A stretch of 9,835 bases of DNA, from contig JAEDIL010000067.1 in NCBI GenBank assembly GCA_016292455.1, forward strand, positions 1 to 9,835, in the 5' to 3' direction. The position numbers and the translations under genes were made by a program. The notes beneath the pieces were generated by a model. That model was not told where the DNA came from, did not search any database, and worked only from the letters and a program-made list of their open reading frames with translations. This document shows, piece by piece, positions 1-6,904 of this stretch (the stretch's first letter is position 1; each line of letters opens with the position of its first letter). Source of the stretch: Clostridiaceae bacterium (GTDB taxonomy: Bacteria > Bacillota > Clostridia > Oscillospirales > Acutalibacteraceae).

Positions 1-2
1 CC

Positions 3-32
3 AAAAAACAAGGAACGCCGAAGCGTTCCTTG
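3..32 (-). terminator. Rho-independent terminator with UUCG tetraloop
   Basis: A perfect 10-bp stem (arms 9-18 and 23-32) encloses a 4-nt loop. Read on the minus strand the loop is C(UUCG)G, an exceptionally stable RNA tetraloop. It is followed on that strand by six T residues (complement of 3-8). It lies 26 bp beyond the stop codon of the secreted-protein gene at 58-675 and fits as its transcription end. An A-rich stretch on the other side (33-37) means weak activity in the opposite direction is also possible. Confidence 0.93.
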
Positions 33-57
33 AAAAATATTTAATTACATCAGTCAA

Positions 58-675
58 TCAGATGAGAGAGCCGAGAATCTTTTCCATAGCTGCAATGCCT
101 TCTTCGGTGTTGCCCTGATAGAGGAGAATACCAAGAATTGCGCCAAAGACCTTGATGAGAATACCCATAACCTTGTTAAGGGTGGGTTCTTCCTGCTTGA
201 TGGGAGCAAAGCTTGCTCTGAAGCAGAGAACTTCGCCCTGAAGACCTTCGGGAATGCAGAAAGCGGTGCTGGGAGCATAGGTGTTGCCGATGAGGTTGAG
301 GGTTGTTGCGCCTCTTCCGCTTTCGGTGCCGTAGCAATACCAGCCGGTGAACTTGTAGCCGTCCGGAGCGTCAAGGTCGGGAAGGGTTACATATGTGCCT
401 GCTTTCATTTCGGTGCTGCTTCTGGGAATCATGTAGTAGCTGCCGGTAACGTTGGTCTGGCTTTCGAAAGCACCTGTGGTCTGGTTGTAAACCGAAGCGT
501 TCGGAAGAGCGCCGATTCCGAGATCAAAATATAATACTGTCTGATCATAGTTTGCGGGTTTGCCGGAGTTTACATCACCGAACCACTGATTGCTTTCTGA
601 GCTTGCAAAAGAGCTGACTGAAAGTGCTCCAAAGAGCATGAGAATCGCCATAAATACAGATAATACCTTTTTCAT
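58..675 (-). CDS. Small secreted protein with InlB-like (Listeria-Bacteroides) repeat
   Basis: The 205-residue protein begins with a clear Sec signal peptide: MKK, a hydrophobic core at about 4-20, and a likely cleavage after Ala24 (SFA|SS). The mature part is Asn/Thr/Gly-rich. Residues about 90-157 have the pattern of an InlB B-repeat: AGTYVTLPDL, then GYKFTGWY at 106-113, ending in FRASFAP. Such repeats are small extracellular beta-grasp-like modules. An acidic/proline linker (KQEEP, 160-164) leads into a hydrophobic C-terminal helix (about 169-186) and an amphipathic tail. There is no LPXTG motif and no positively charged stop-transfer end, so how the C-terminus is held, if at all, is unclear. 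The start is supported by AAGGAGG with 8 nt spacing. The gene is monocistronic, with its own promoter (716-744) and terminator (3-32). I recognise the repeat but no specific function; surface adhesion or a secreted structural role is inference. Confidence 0.85.
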   Translation of the reverse strand: MKKVLSVFMAILMLFGALSVSSFASSESNQWFGDVNSGKPANYDQTVLYFDLGIGALPNASVYNQTTGAFESQTNVTGSYYMIPRSSTEMKAGTYVTLPDLDAPDGYKFTGWYCYGTESGRGATTLNLIGNTYAPSTAFCIPEGLQGEVLCFRASFAPIKQEEPTLNKVMGILIKVFGAILGILLYQGNTEEGIAAMEKILGSLI

Positions 676-715
676 GTGGATTTCCTCCTTTTAATTTTGT
701 TATTATCTTGGCTTG

Positions 716-744
716 ATTATAGCATCTTGACTGACAAATTTCAA
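716..744 (-). promoter_or_regulatory. Sigma-A-type promoter for the InlB-repeat gene
   Basis: On the minus strand there is a perfect -10 box TATAAT (716-721) and a -35 box TTGAAA (739-744, 5 of 6 consensus bases), separated by the ideal 17 bp. The predicted transcript start is near 709, giving a leader of about 35 nt before the ATG at 675. The near-consensus match predicts strong constitutive expression of the secreted protein. Confidence 0.85.
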
Positions 745-971
745 GTACTTTTAGCATTCTTTATGAAATTTTTATTAACTTTACGACTTGTGTTTAATAT
801 ACTACACAGTGTCGATTTACTGTTTAACGGTGCATGACGGCGCAGAGTATATTGTACTTTTCATTTCTTGTCAATGCATAAACGGAACGGGTACTTCTCG
901 GAAAAAATTTATGTGCTTTAACCTCTGAGCGGAAAAACCGGTTGACTTTTTTGTTTTTTTGTCGCTCTTTG

Positions 972-1000
972 TTGAAATAGCAAGGCAGATTTGATATAGT
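972..1000 (+). promoter_or_regulatory. Sigma-A-type promoter for the DUF1846 gene
   Basis: TTGAAA (972-977) and TATAGT (995-1000) are separated by 17 bp, each one base off consensus. The predicted start is near 1007, leaving a leader of about 37 nt. That leader carries AAGGAG (1030-1035), 8 nt before the ATG at 1044. Confidence 0.8.
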
Positions 1001-1043
1001 ATATGGCGATTGAAAATTTATTTGGAATCAAGGAGAATGGAAG

Positions 1044-2528
1044 ATGTTCAAAAAAGGTTTTGACAACGAAAAATATATCAAAACGCAGTCTGAACAGATA
1101 AGAAAGCGTATGTCGCGTTTCGGCGGAAAGCTTTACATGGAGTTCGGCGGAAAGCTTTTTGACGATAATCACGCCTCACGCGTACTGCCGGGCTTTGAGC
1201 CGGACAGCAAGCTGAGAATGCTGCTTGAACTGAAAGATGAGGCTGAAATTGTTATTGCCGTAGGTGCAGGAGCAATTGAAAGCAGAAAAAGGCGCGGTGA
1301 CCTCAATATTACCTATGACCTTGAAGTGCTGCGCCTCATTGACCTTTTCAGAAGCGTAGGTCTCTATGTCGGCTCGGTTGTAATCACGCAATACAGCGGG
1401 CAGGATTCTGCTGATGCATTCAAGGCGAAGCTTTCGTCTCTCGGCGTTCCGGTTTTTCTTCATTACAGAATTGAGGGTTATCCCTCGAACGTCAGGAAGA
1501 TAATCTCCGAAAACGGCTACGGAAAGAACGATTACATTGAAACCACCCGCCGCCTTGTTGTTGTGACGGCTCCCGGTCCCGGAAGCGGAAAAATGGCAAC
1601 CTGCCTTTCCCAGCTGTATCATGAGCACCTTCGCGGAATTGAAGCAGGCTATGCAAAGTTTGAAACTTTCCCGATATGGAATCTTCCGCTCAGTCACCCG
1701 GTCAATCTTGCCTATGAAGCTGCCACGGCCGATCTCAACGACGTCAATATGCTTGACCCGTTCCACCTTGACGCCTACAACATAAAAACGGTCAACTATA
1801 ACCGGGACATTGAAATTTTTCCCGTTCTCAGTGCGATTTTTGAAAACATCTACGGCTATTCTCCGTATAAGTCTCCGACGGATATGGGCGTCAATATGGC
1901 AGGCTTCTGCATTTTTGATGATGAAGCTGTCTGCGATGCCGCAAGGCAGGAGATTATCAGAAGATATTACAAAGCTCTTTGCGACAGAAGAAAAGGTCAT
2001 GACGTTGCAAAGGAAGTTGAAAAGCTTGAACTGCTTCTGAGCAAAGCTGACATCACCGTTGCAGACAGAAAGTCTGTTGCCGCCGCAAATGAAATTGCAA
2101 AGCAGACCGGTTCGCCTGCCGCCGCAATTGAGCTTCCGGACGGAACACTGCTCACAGGAAAGACAAAGCAGCTGCTCGGCGCGGCAAGCTCTCTCATTCT
2201 CAATGCACTCAAATATCTTGCAGATATTGACGACAGCGTTGACCTCATTCCGTCCGACCTCATCGAGCCGGTTCAGAGCCTGAAAGTCAACTATCTCGGA
2301 AGCCGTAACCCGAGGCTTCATGTTGATGAAATTCTGGTTGCGCTTTCCGTTGCGGCAGCAAGAAACGGCAATGCGGCAAAAGCTCTTTCGTTTCTGCCTG
2401 CGCTCAAAGGCTCCCAGGTGCATTGCTCGGTAATTCTTTCCGGAGCGGACAGGAGTATTCTTTCAAAGCTCGGAATTGATCTGACCACAGAGCCGGATTA
2501 TGAAAACGATAACCTTTATCATCTTTAA
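1044..2528 (+). CDS. DUF1846 (UPF0371) family protein
   Basis: The 494-residue protein has the full length and landmarks of the DUF1846 family, which is widespread in Bacillota and Actinobacteria. No signal peptide or membrane segment is visible, so it is probably cytosolic. The N-terminus has a doubled FGGKL motif (26-30 and 34-38) and a VLPGF segment (47-51). A glycine-rich loop after a beta strand, VTAPGPGSGKMAT (174-186), resembles a nucleotide-binding P-loop. Further family blocks are FPIWNLPLSHPVNLAYEAAT (209-228) and SPTDMGVNMAGF (277-288). The C-terminal third is helical, ending in an alpha/beta segment near 425-494. Structures of relatives are known but, to my knowledge, no biochemical role is agreed; nucleotide binding is inference from the loop. 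The start is supported by AAGGAG at 8 nt spacing and a good promoter at 972-1000. The next plus-strand gene begins 143 bp downstream after likely hairpins, so this gene is probably transcribed alone. Confidence 0.93.
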   Translation: MFKKGFDNEKYIKTQSEQIRKRMSRFGGKLYMEFGGKLFDDNHASRVLPGFEPDSKLRMLLELKDEAEIVIAVGAGAIESRKRRGDLNITYDLEVLRLIDLFRSVGLYVGSVVITQYSGQDSADAFKAKLSSLGVPVFLHYRIEGYPSNVRKIISENGYGKNDYIETTRRLVVVTAPGPGSGKMATCLSQLYHEHLRGIEAGYAKFETFPIWNLPLSHPVNLAYEAATADLNDVNMLDPFHLDAYNIKTVNYNRDIEIFPVLSAIFENIYGYSPYKSPTDMGVNMAGFCIFDDEAVCDAARQEIIRRYYKALCDRRKGHDVAKEVEKLELLLSKADITVADRKSVAAANEIAKQTGSPAAAIELPDGTLLTGKTKQLLGAASSLILNALKYLADIDDSVDLIPSDLIEPVQSLKVNYLGSRNPRLHVDEILVALSVAAARNGNAAKALSFLPALKGSQVHCSVILSGADRSILSKLGIDLTTEPDYENDNLYHL

Positions 2529-2543
2529 TACATCACTGTTTCA

Positions 2544-2608
2544 GACGGAAGTCAGACCGCAACGGATTTGGCTTCCGTCAATTTTCTGCTTGAAAACGGG
2601 GGCGTTTT
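2544..2608 (+). terminator. Probable terminator hairpins after the DUF1846 gene
   Basis: Two hairpins follow the stop codon at 2528. The first has a perfect 8-bp stem (2544-2551 with 2572-2579) and a 20-nt loop holding a 3-bp inner stem; it is followed by ATTTTCT. The second pairs AAAACG (2593-2598) with CGTTTT (2603-2608) over a 4-nt loop. Neither has a full run of U residues, so termination may be incomplete and allow some read-through into the hydrolase gene. Confidence 0.55.
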
Positions 2609-2623
2609 GTGTTAATATTTTCT

Positions 2624-2629
2624 TATAAT
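2624..2629 (+). promoter_or_regulatory. Perfect -10 box for the secreted hydrolase gene
   Basis: TATAAT lies 42 bp before the preferred ATG at 2672. The best -35 candidate at 16-17 bp spacing (near 2601-2607) is G-rich and poor. A good TTGAAA (2590-2595) is 28 bp away, too far for a standard promoter. The promoter may therefore need an activator or be weak. An inverted repeat overlaps its downstream edge (2628-2646). Confidence 0.5.
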
Positions 2630-2646
2630 TGCACGCAAGGTGCAAT
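2628..2646. promoter_or_regulatory. Operator-like inverted repeat at transcription start
   Basis: Perfect 7-bp arms ATTGCAC (2628-2634) and GTGCAAT (2640-2646) flank a 5-bp spacer (GCAAG). The repeat begins inside the -10 box TATAAT (2624-2629) and covers the expected transcript start near 2636. That is a classic position for a repressor operator. In RNA, if the transcript began upstream, it would form a small hairpin 8 nt before the ribosome binding site. No regulator gene lies next to it on the plus strand. Confidence 0.45.
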
Positions 2647-2671
2647 ATGCATATAAGGAGAGATGAAGAAA

Positions 2672-4492
2672 ATGAAAAAAGCTGTTTCTGTTTTTCTGGT
2701 TCTGGTTCTGACTCTGGGCTGTCTGTTCTGCTTCCCGGTCGGCGCCCAATACGTTGAAAACAACCACTTTGATGTGTTTTACCCCGAGCTTTATGAGCTT
2801 AAAGGCGACGGAAATAATTATCCGACGATAATTCTTCCGGGAATCAACCATTCGCCGTATTACCTTGCGGACGAAAACGGCGAAAGCATCAGGGATAAGA
2901 GCGGAAAAGAAATTTCTGCTTCCTTGCTCATGCTCAACACGGATTCTCTGAAAACTGAGCTTTTAAAGCTCGTCCCCGGTCTTCTGTTCAGCATTATTTT
3001 TCAGAGGGACCTCGGAGTAACCGAAAAAGTCGGCGCACTTGTCAGAGAGGTCATGAAATACATGGAAACAAATGAGGACGGCGAAACGGTTTATAACCTC
3101 GTCACAAAGAAGTTTACGGTTCCCGTTTCCGAAATGAACGAGCAGGATAAGCATTTCTTCTATACTATGCTCCCCGTTGAGCCGATTGCTGCGCTTTGCG
3201 GCGAGGATAATCTGTTCCTGTATACCTTTGACCTCTTCGGAGATCCGATGGAGAGCGCAAAGGGTATTGACGGATATATTGACATGGTTCTTGAAAAAAC
3301 AGGGGCCGAAAAGGTCAACCTTGCCACGGTCAGTCTCGGTGGAACAATGCTCACGGCATACGCCGAAACGGGAAAGAATATTTCAAAAGTTGACAAAATT
3401 GTCAATATGGTTTCACTCCTGGACGGAACTGATATTATTGCAGACTTTATCGACAGAGATTTTAATGTATCCGATGAGTTTTTCAGAAAAGAGTACTTCC
3501 CGCTTGTTCTTGAAGCTGTCAGCGGTGACAGAGGACTCGGAAATCTTGTGAATATCCTGCTGCATATTATGCCGCGAAGGCTTTTTGAAGGGATAGTCAC
3601 CTGTGCATATACCGCACTTCATGACACTGTTCTTGTCAACAACCCGGAATTCTGGGCGATGATTCCCGGAGAAAGATATGACGAGCTTGCAGACAAATGG
3701 ATAAAGAGCGATGTTCTGCGCGCAAAAACCGATGCCTTCCAGAATGCGAGACTCAACCTGAAAGGCAACCTTTCAAAAATTGCTGCAAACGGAACCGAAG
3801 TATATTCAATCTGCGGCTACAACCTTTCCTATACCGACGGTGACTATGCCTTTTTCGGCGCTGTCAGTTCTTCGGAAAATGCGAACTCTGACGGAATTAT
3901 CCCGGTTTCTTCAACCTCGCTCGGCGCAACGAATGTGAAAGCGGGAACAAGTTTTGATTCAGAGTATCTTGCCGCTCACTCTTCAAAGTATATTTCACCG
4001 GATAAAAGCGTTGACGCTTCAACCTGCCTTTTCCCCGAAAGAACATGGTTTTTCAACAGACAGCACCACGAAGTCGGTCGCAATGACGTTGTTGTCCGTC
4101 TGGCTGCTCTCATTCTGAACGGCGCGGTCAAAAACATTGACTCAACGCCGCTTTATCCGCAGTTCAACGGCACAAGAAACAGCCGCTCAGTGACAAGATG
4201 TCCGAGCGGAAGAATTTTCACCGCTTATGAAGCGCTTGAAGGCAATACGCTTTCGCAAGAGCAGAAAAACATCGTCCGTCCGGCGTATGAAAAAGCTCTT
4301 TCCGCAGTCAGAAGTACCGTTTGTGACGCGGACGAGATGAACGCTGCGACTGAAAGCCTTAAAGAGGCTCTTTGCAAGGTGGGGCTTGAAGCGGAAGGCA
4401 AAAAAGAGTTTAAGCTCCCTTCGGGTCTGATTGAAAAGCTTGACGGTTTCCTTTTTGACCGCCTCGGCGGAAACGGCTTTATCGGAAGATAA
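2672..4492 (+). CDS. Secreted alpha/beta-hydrolase, lipase/LCAT-like, FIVAR-like C-terminus
   Basis: Taken from ATG 2672 the protein has 606 residues. An in-frame ATG at 2663 is only 2 nt from the AAGGAG (2655-2660), whereas 2672 is 11 nt away, so 2672 is preferred. A signal peptide (MKKAVSVFLVLVLTL..., cleavage near Ala25) directs secretion. An alpha/beta-hydrolase fold follows: strand and oxyanion segment IILPGINHS (about 53-61), nucleophile elbow ATVSLGG with Ser221, acid candidate Asp407 in SDGIIPVSS, and histidine candidates His465/His466 in RQHHEVGRND. The DG-I-P-S and HHE contexts resemble lipases and lecithin:cholesterol acyltransferase-like enzymes, so it probably cleaves an ester or transfers an acyl group outside the cell. 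The long insertion between about 230 and 400 could form a lid. Residues about 519-570 are helical and resemble a FIVAR module, often found in Gram-positive surface proteins. The usual GxSxG is here TxSxG. The substrate is unknown. A terminator at 4518-4550 follows. Confidence 0.82.
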   Translation: MKKAVSVFLVLVLTLGCLFCFPVGAQYVENNHFDVFYPELYELKGDGNNYPTIILPGINHSPYYLADENGESIRDKSGKEISASLLMLNTDSLKTELLKLVPGLLFSIIFQRDLGVTEKVGALVREVMKYMETNEDGETVYNLVTKKFTVPVSEMNEQDKHFFYTMLPVEPIAALCGEDNLFLYTFDLFGDPMESAKGIDGYIDMVLEKTGAEKVNLATVSLGGTMLTAYAETGKNISKVDKIVNMVSLLDGTDIIADFIDRDFNVSDEFFRKEYFPLVLEAVSGDRGLGNLVNILLHIMPRRLFEGIVTCAYTALHDTVLVNNPEFWAMIPGERYDELADKWIKSDVLRAKTDAFQNARLNLKGNLSKIAANGTEVYSICGYNLSYTDGDYAFFGAVSSSENANSDGIIPVSSTSLGATNVKAGTSFDSEYLAAHSSKYISPDKSVDASTCLFPERTWFFNRQHHEVGRNDVVVRLAALILNGAVKNIDSTPLYPQFNGTRNSRSVTRCPSGRIFTAYEALEGNTLSQEQKNIVRPAYEKALSAVRSTVCDADEMNAATESLKEALCKVGLEAEGKKEFKLPSGLIEKLDGFLFDRLGGNGFIGR

Positions 4493-4517
4493 GACAAAAA
4501 ATACTGTTAAAAAAGCA

Positions 4518-4550
4518 AACAGGGCTGGCGCAACCCGCGACGGCCCTGTT
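4518..4550. terminator. Bidirectional terminator between convergent genes
   Basis: AACAGGGC (4518-4525) pairs with GCCCTGTT (4543-4550). The loop holds a further CGC/GCG inner stem (4529-4531 with 4537-4539). On the plus strand it is followed by the T-rich ATTCTTTGTTTT, ending the hydrolase transcript. On the minus strand it is followed by GCTTTTTT (complement of 4509-4516), ending the five-gene operon whose last stop is at 4581. One hairpin therefore serves both convergent transcripts. Confidence 0.85.
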
Positions 4551-4580
4551 ATTCTTTGTTTTGAGTGGTTTGTTGTCGCT

Positions 4581-6164
4581 TTATTTTGCCGTAACCGTTG
4601 CAACAAGAACGCTTTCATCTCCCGTTGCCGTGCCGGCGTAAATTTTGTAGCTTGCTTTTGAAGTCAGCAGATCGCTGAAAAGAACCGCATCATTGCAATT
4701 GAAAGGAACAAGTGTGCCCAGAATTGTTGTGTTGTCCCGGACAATTGTCAGCAAACTGCCGCCGGAAAGCTTTCTTTTAAGGCTGACCGAAGGCGTTGCG
4801 GAATCGTCAAGCTCCCTCAGCTTTTTTGTTCCGCCGGCTGCAAAAAGTGTGCCGCCGGAAATGCTGCAGCTTTTGCCGAAATCAACTGCGCTGCTGATTT
4901 CGCTGTCAGAGGAAAGAGCAACAAGCGTTCCGCCGCTCTGGAACATATTTTTTTCAATGCCGGCGGCGTTGTGCTTTGCCGATATTCTGAGCTTTCCGCT
5001 TGAAAAAATGAGAGTTTCGGTTTCAATACCTTTGCCGCAGAAATCAATTTCTGTTTCTCCTCCGGAAATGCTCAGCGTCTTTTCACTCAGCAGGGCGGTG
5101 CCGTCTGCTCTGATGCTGTGCGCTCCGCCCGAAATTGCAATGACGTCTGAGGCGCAGAAAGCGTCTGCGCTACTGTTTGCATAAATATTGCCCCCGGAAA
5201 GCAGGATGCTTCCGTTTGCGTCAATTGCTTTTGAATTGCCGGCGGGTCCGGTTTTTATTTTGTCGTCCCCTTGCGAAACGGCATGACTTTGAAGAGTTTG
5301 CTTTTGACCGGTAATTTCATCTGTGCTTCCTCCGCCGCTGATGAGCTCATGCTTTCCGCCGGAGACGGTAACGTCAAAGCTGCTTTTAAGGCAGCACTCA
5401 ATGCCGGAAATATTGGTTTTTCCGCCTTCGAGCGAAAGTGTGCTGTGGTCTCCGCCGACAAAAACAGCGGTTGTTTTGCTGCTGATTCCGAGTGTTCCTC
5501 CCGAAATTTTAAGGTTGTTGTGAGCACGGACGGCGTACCCCGAGCTTTGAATATCTGTTGAGCCGCTTTTGAACGTGACGCTTCTGAGACAGCTGATTCC
5601 GTTGCCGGAGCTGCAGATTATTGCAAGGCTGCCGTCGCCTTCAACAGAAAGATTACCCTTTGAAAAAACGGCGCTGTGCTCTTTGCTGTCTCCCTCGGCG
5701 CGGCGAAGGAAATAGTTGACGGTGTTCTCAACCGTAGTAAGGCTGAGTCTGCACTTGCTTGACGAGCAGAAAAGGGCGCTGCTTTTCTCGCATTCGACGG
5801 AAACGCCGCTGAGGAAAAGGCGGACATCACCTTTTTTGCATTTCACTTCAATAGTTCCGTTCAGGTTGCCTTTGATGAAATATGAGCCTTTGCTTGTGAT
5901 TGAGAGGACATTGTTATTGAATGAAGCGCCGTCTCCGTTTATTGTTGTGTCTTCGTTGTTTAGGATAATATATGTATCTATTCTGTACTCCTGCTGCGGC
6001 TCGGAATGCGAGGTCGGTACGGTTACGGGATGGTCATCGCTTATCGGCTCAATGGTTGACAGAACAACAGATTCGTCCGCTTCGGAACACGCGGCAAGAA
6101 AGACCGCCAGAACCGAAAGAAGCAGAACAAATAAAACGGCATTGAATTTTTTGATTCTCAGCAT
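4581..6164 (-). CDS. Lipoprotein with Cthe_2159-type (DUF4353) carbohydrate-binding beta-helix
   Basis: The 527-residue protein starts with a lipoprotein signal peptide: LRIKK, a hydrophobic core and the lipobox LAAC, with Cys26 as the lipidated residue. A short Ser/Thr/Pro/acidic linker (about 27-60) precedes a long repetitive domain (about 62-500). That domain has the hallmarks of the Cthe_2159 family: an N-terminal strand block (KGSYFIKGNLNGTIEV, then RLFLSGVSVE), a TVENTVNYF block (144-152), SKGNLSVEGDGSLAI (168-182), and many ISGG/LSGG turns (220, 322, 344, 366, 435). The founding member, from Clostridium thermocellum, is a parallel beta-helix that binds acidic plant sugars (pectin-type) with calcium. 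Several Asp residues expected in the family's DGI/DDA turns are replaced here (GNGI, GKGI, AAGI), so metal binding may be reduced. It is the last gene of the operon, starting 18 nt after the DUF4956 stop, with GGGGTG as a weak ribosome site. It probably sits on the outer face of the membrane; the ligand is inference. Confidence 0.87.
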   Translation of the reverse strand: MLRIKKFNAVLFVLLLSVLAVFLAACSEADESVVLSTIEPISDDHPVTVPTSHSEPQQEYRIDTYIILNNEDTTINGDGASFNNNVLSITSKGSYFIKGNLNGTIEVKCKKGDVRLFLSGVSVECEKSSALFCSSSKCRLSLTTVENTVNYFLRRAEGDSKEHSAVFSKGNLSVEGDGSLAIICSSGNGISCLRSVTFKSGSTDIQSSGYAVRAHNNLKISGGTLGISSKTTAVFVGGDHSTLSLEGGKTNISGIECCLKSSFDVTVSGGKHELISGGGSTDEITGQKQTLQSHAVSQGDDKIKTGPAGNSKAIDANGSILLSGGNIYANSSADAFCASDVIAISGGAHSIRADGTALLSEKTLSISGGETEIDFCGKGIETETLIFSSGKLRISAKHNAAGIEKNMFQSGGTLVALSSDSEISSAVDFGKSCSISGGTLFAAGGTKKLRELDDSATPSVSLKRKLSGGSLLTIVRDNTTILGTLVPFNCNDAVLFSDLLTSKASYKIYAGTATGDESVLVATVTAK

Positions 6165-6182
6165 ATTACGAACGCACCCCGG

Positions 6183-6863
6183 TTAAAGAATTTCTCCGTT
6201 CTCCGGCAGACGGCTGCACATGATTTCAAGGTTGCCGTTTCTGCATCTTATTGAGTCAATAAGCTCTTTTTCATTTTCGTCTTTTTTGAGGATTATTTCA
6301 TAGCGCAGCTTGAAAAGGCTGCCCATGTTTGTTGTTTTTACACTGACAAGCTCAGCTTTTTCGGTGTATTTTTCAAAAATGTCCTTGAAAACTTCCGTGT
6401 AATTCAGGCTTTCCGGAATGACAATCATAAGGTCTTTTTTTCTGTCCGCGTTCCGGGTGCCGAGTTTCAGCGTCGAATAGAGAACTGTAAGAATAAGCAT
6501 GACAGCCGCAAAAATGGCGGCAAAGGCAATATAACCCATTCCCGTTGCAAGACCGGAGGCAAGGGCAATGAAAATTGCGCCGATTTCCTTTGCTGTTCCG
6601 GGAATACTCCTGAAACGGACAAGGCTGAACGCGCCCGCAACCGCAACACCTGCGCCGAGATTGCCGTTGACCATCAGAATAATAATCTGAACAACGGACG
6701 GAATGAGTGCAAGCGTGAGAACAAAGCCGGAGGAATACCGCTTTGTTGTTCTGACATAGACCAGGGCTACCGCAAGACCGATAAGAATTGAGGCAAGCAG
6801 GCAGACGAAGAACGAAAGCGGCGTTATTGTTGTTGCAAGAACCGATTTAAAAATTGCGGGCAT
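6183..6863 (-). CDS. DUF4956 membrane protein
   Basis: The 226-residue protein has about four or five membrane segments (roughly 15-37, 46-66, 68-82, 93-112 and 113-132) and a soluble C-terminal domain (about 144-220). The family signature NLGAGVAVAGAFSLVRFRSIPGTAKEIGAIF covers 68-98; the FSLVRFRS...TAKEIG part is highly typical of DUF4956. The soluble domain (DLMIVIPESLNY..., then AELVSVKTTNMGSLFKLRYEIILK) has the alternating strand/helix pattern of an ACT-like fold. Relatives are repeatedly found beside VTC-domain and CotH-type genes, as here, but the molecular role is not established. The start is supported by GGAGG 8 nt upstream of ATG 6863. The VTC gene ends 41 nt before it, and the lipoprotein gene begins 18 nt after it. 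A channel or carrier partner for the polymerase is a plausible inference only. Confidence 0.9.
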   Translation of the reverse strand: MPAIFKSVLATTITPLSFFVCLLASILIGLAVALVYVRTTKRYSSGFVLTLALIPSVVQIIILMVNGNLGAGVAVAGAFSLVRFRSIPGTAKEIGAIFIALASGLATGMGYIAFAAIFAAVMLILTVLYSTLKLGTRNADRKKDLMIVIPESLNYTEVFKDIFEKYTEKAELVSVKTTNMGSLFKLRYEIILKKDENEKELIDSIRCRNGNLEIMCSRLPENGEIL

Positions 6864-6904
6864 TTAAAAATTCCTCCGTTTTTTGGTTACTGTCCGGAAT
6901 GTGC

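Larger units (their letters stand above)
676..1043. other. Divergent intergenic region, no gene
   Basis: This 368-bp AT-rich stretch separates two divergently transcribed genes and carries a promoter for each (716-744 minus, 972-1000 plus). Reading frames here are short, lack credible ribosome sites, or run antisense into the DUF1846 gene. The roughly 225 bp between the two promoters holds no convincing gene. It contains two copies of TGTTTAA exactly 30 bp apart (791-797 and 821-827), the short dyad ACACAGTGT (804-812) and the 8-bp palindrome AACCGGTT (936-943). These could be regulator sites, but short AT-rich motifs like these also arise by chance. Confidence 0.6.

Noticed and set aside
791..827. 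TGTTTAA direct repeats 30 bp apart
   Set aside because: The spacing is close to three helical turns, but the motif is short and AT-rich, lies far from both promoters and could be chance.
942..947. TTGACT as an extra -35 box upstream of the DUF1846 gene
   Set aside because: No -10 box lies at 16-18 bp; the TTGAAA/TATAGT pair at 972-1000 explains expression better.
918..1172. 84-residue minus-strand frame across the DUF1846 start
   Set aside because: It covers the plus-strand promoter and gene start, has no credible ribosome site and no recognisable domain.
1176..2423. Long minus-strand open frame (415 residues) antisense to the DUF1846 gene
   Set aside because: It has no family resemblance, is rich in Cys/Arg/Asn as expected from a complement frame, and the opposite strand encodes a well-recognised full-length protein with promoter and ribosome site.
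4693..5184. Plus-strand frame inside the beta-helix lipoprotein gene
   Set aside because: Its Pro/Ser/Leu repeats are the complement of the Gly-Gly-Ser repeats of the real gene; there is no ribosome site.
4800..5560. Many short CCGCCGGAAA-like repeats suggesting a repeat array
   Set aside because: They are in frame and encode the SGG turns of the beta-helix domain, so they are protein repeats, not a DNA array.
5716..6186. 156-residue plus-strand frame over the lipoprotein N-terminus
   Set aside because: It is a shadow of the real gene, running over its signal peptide and start; no domain and no initiation signal.
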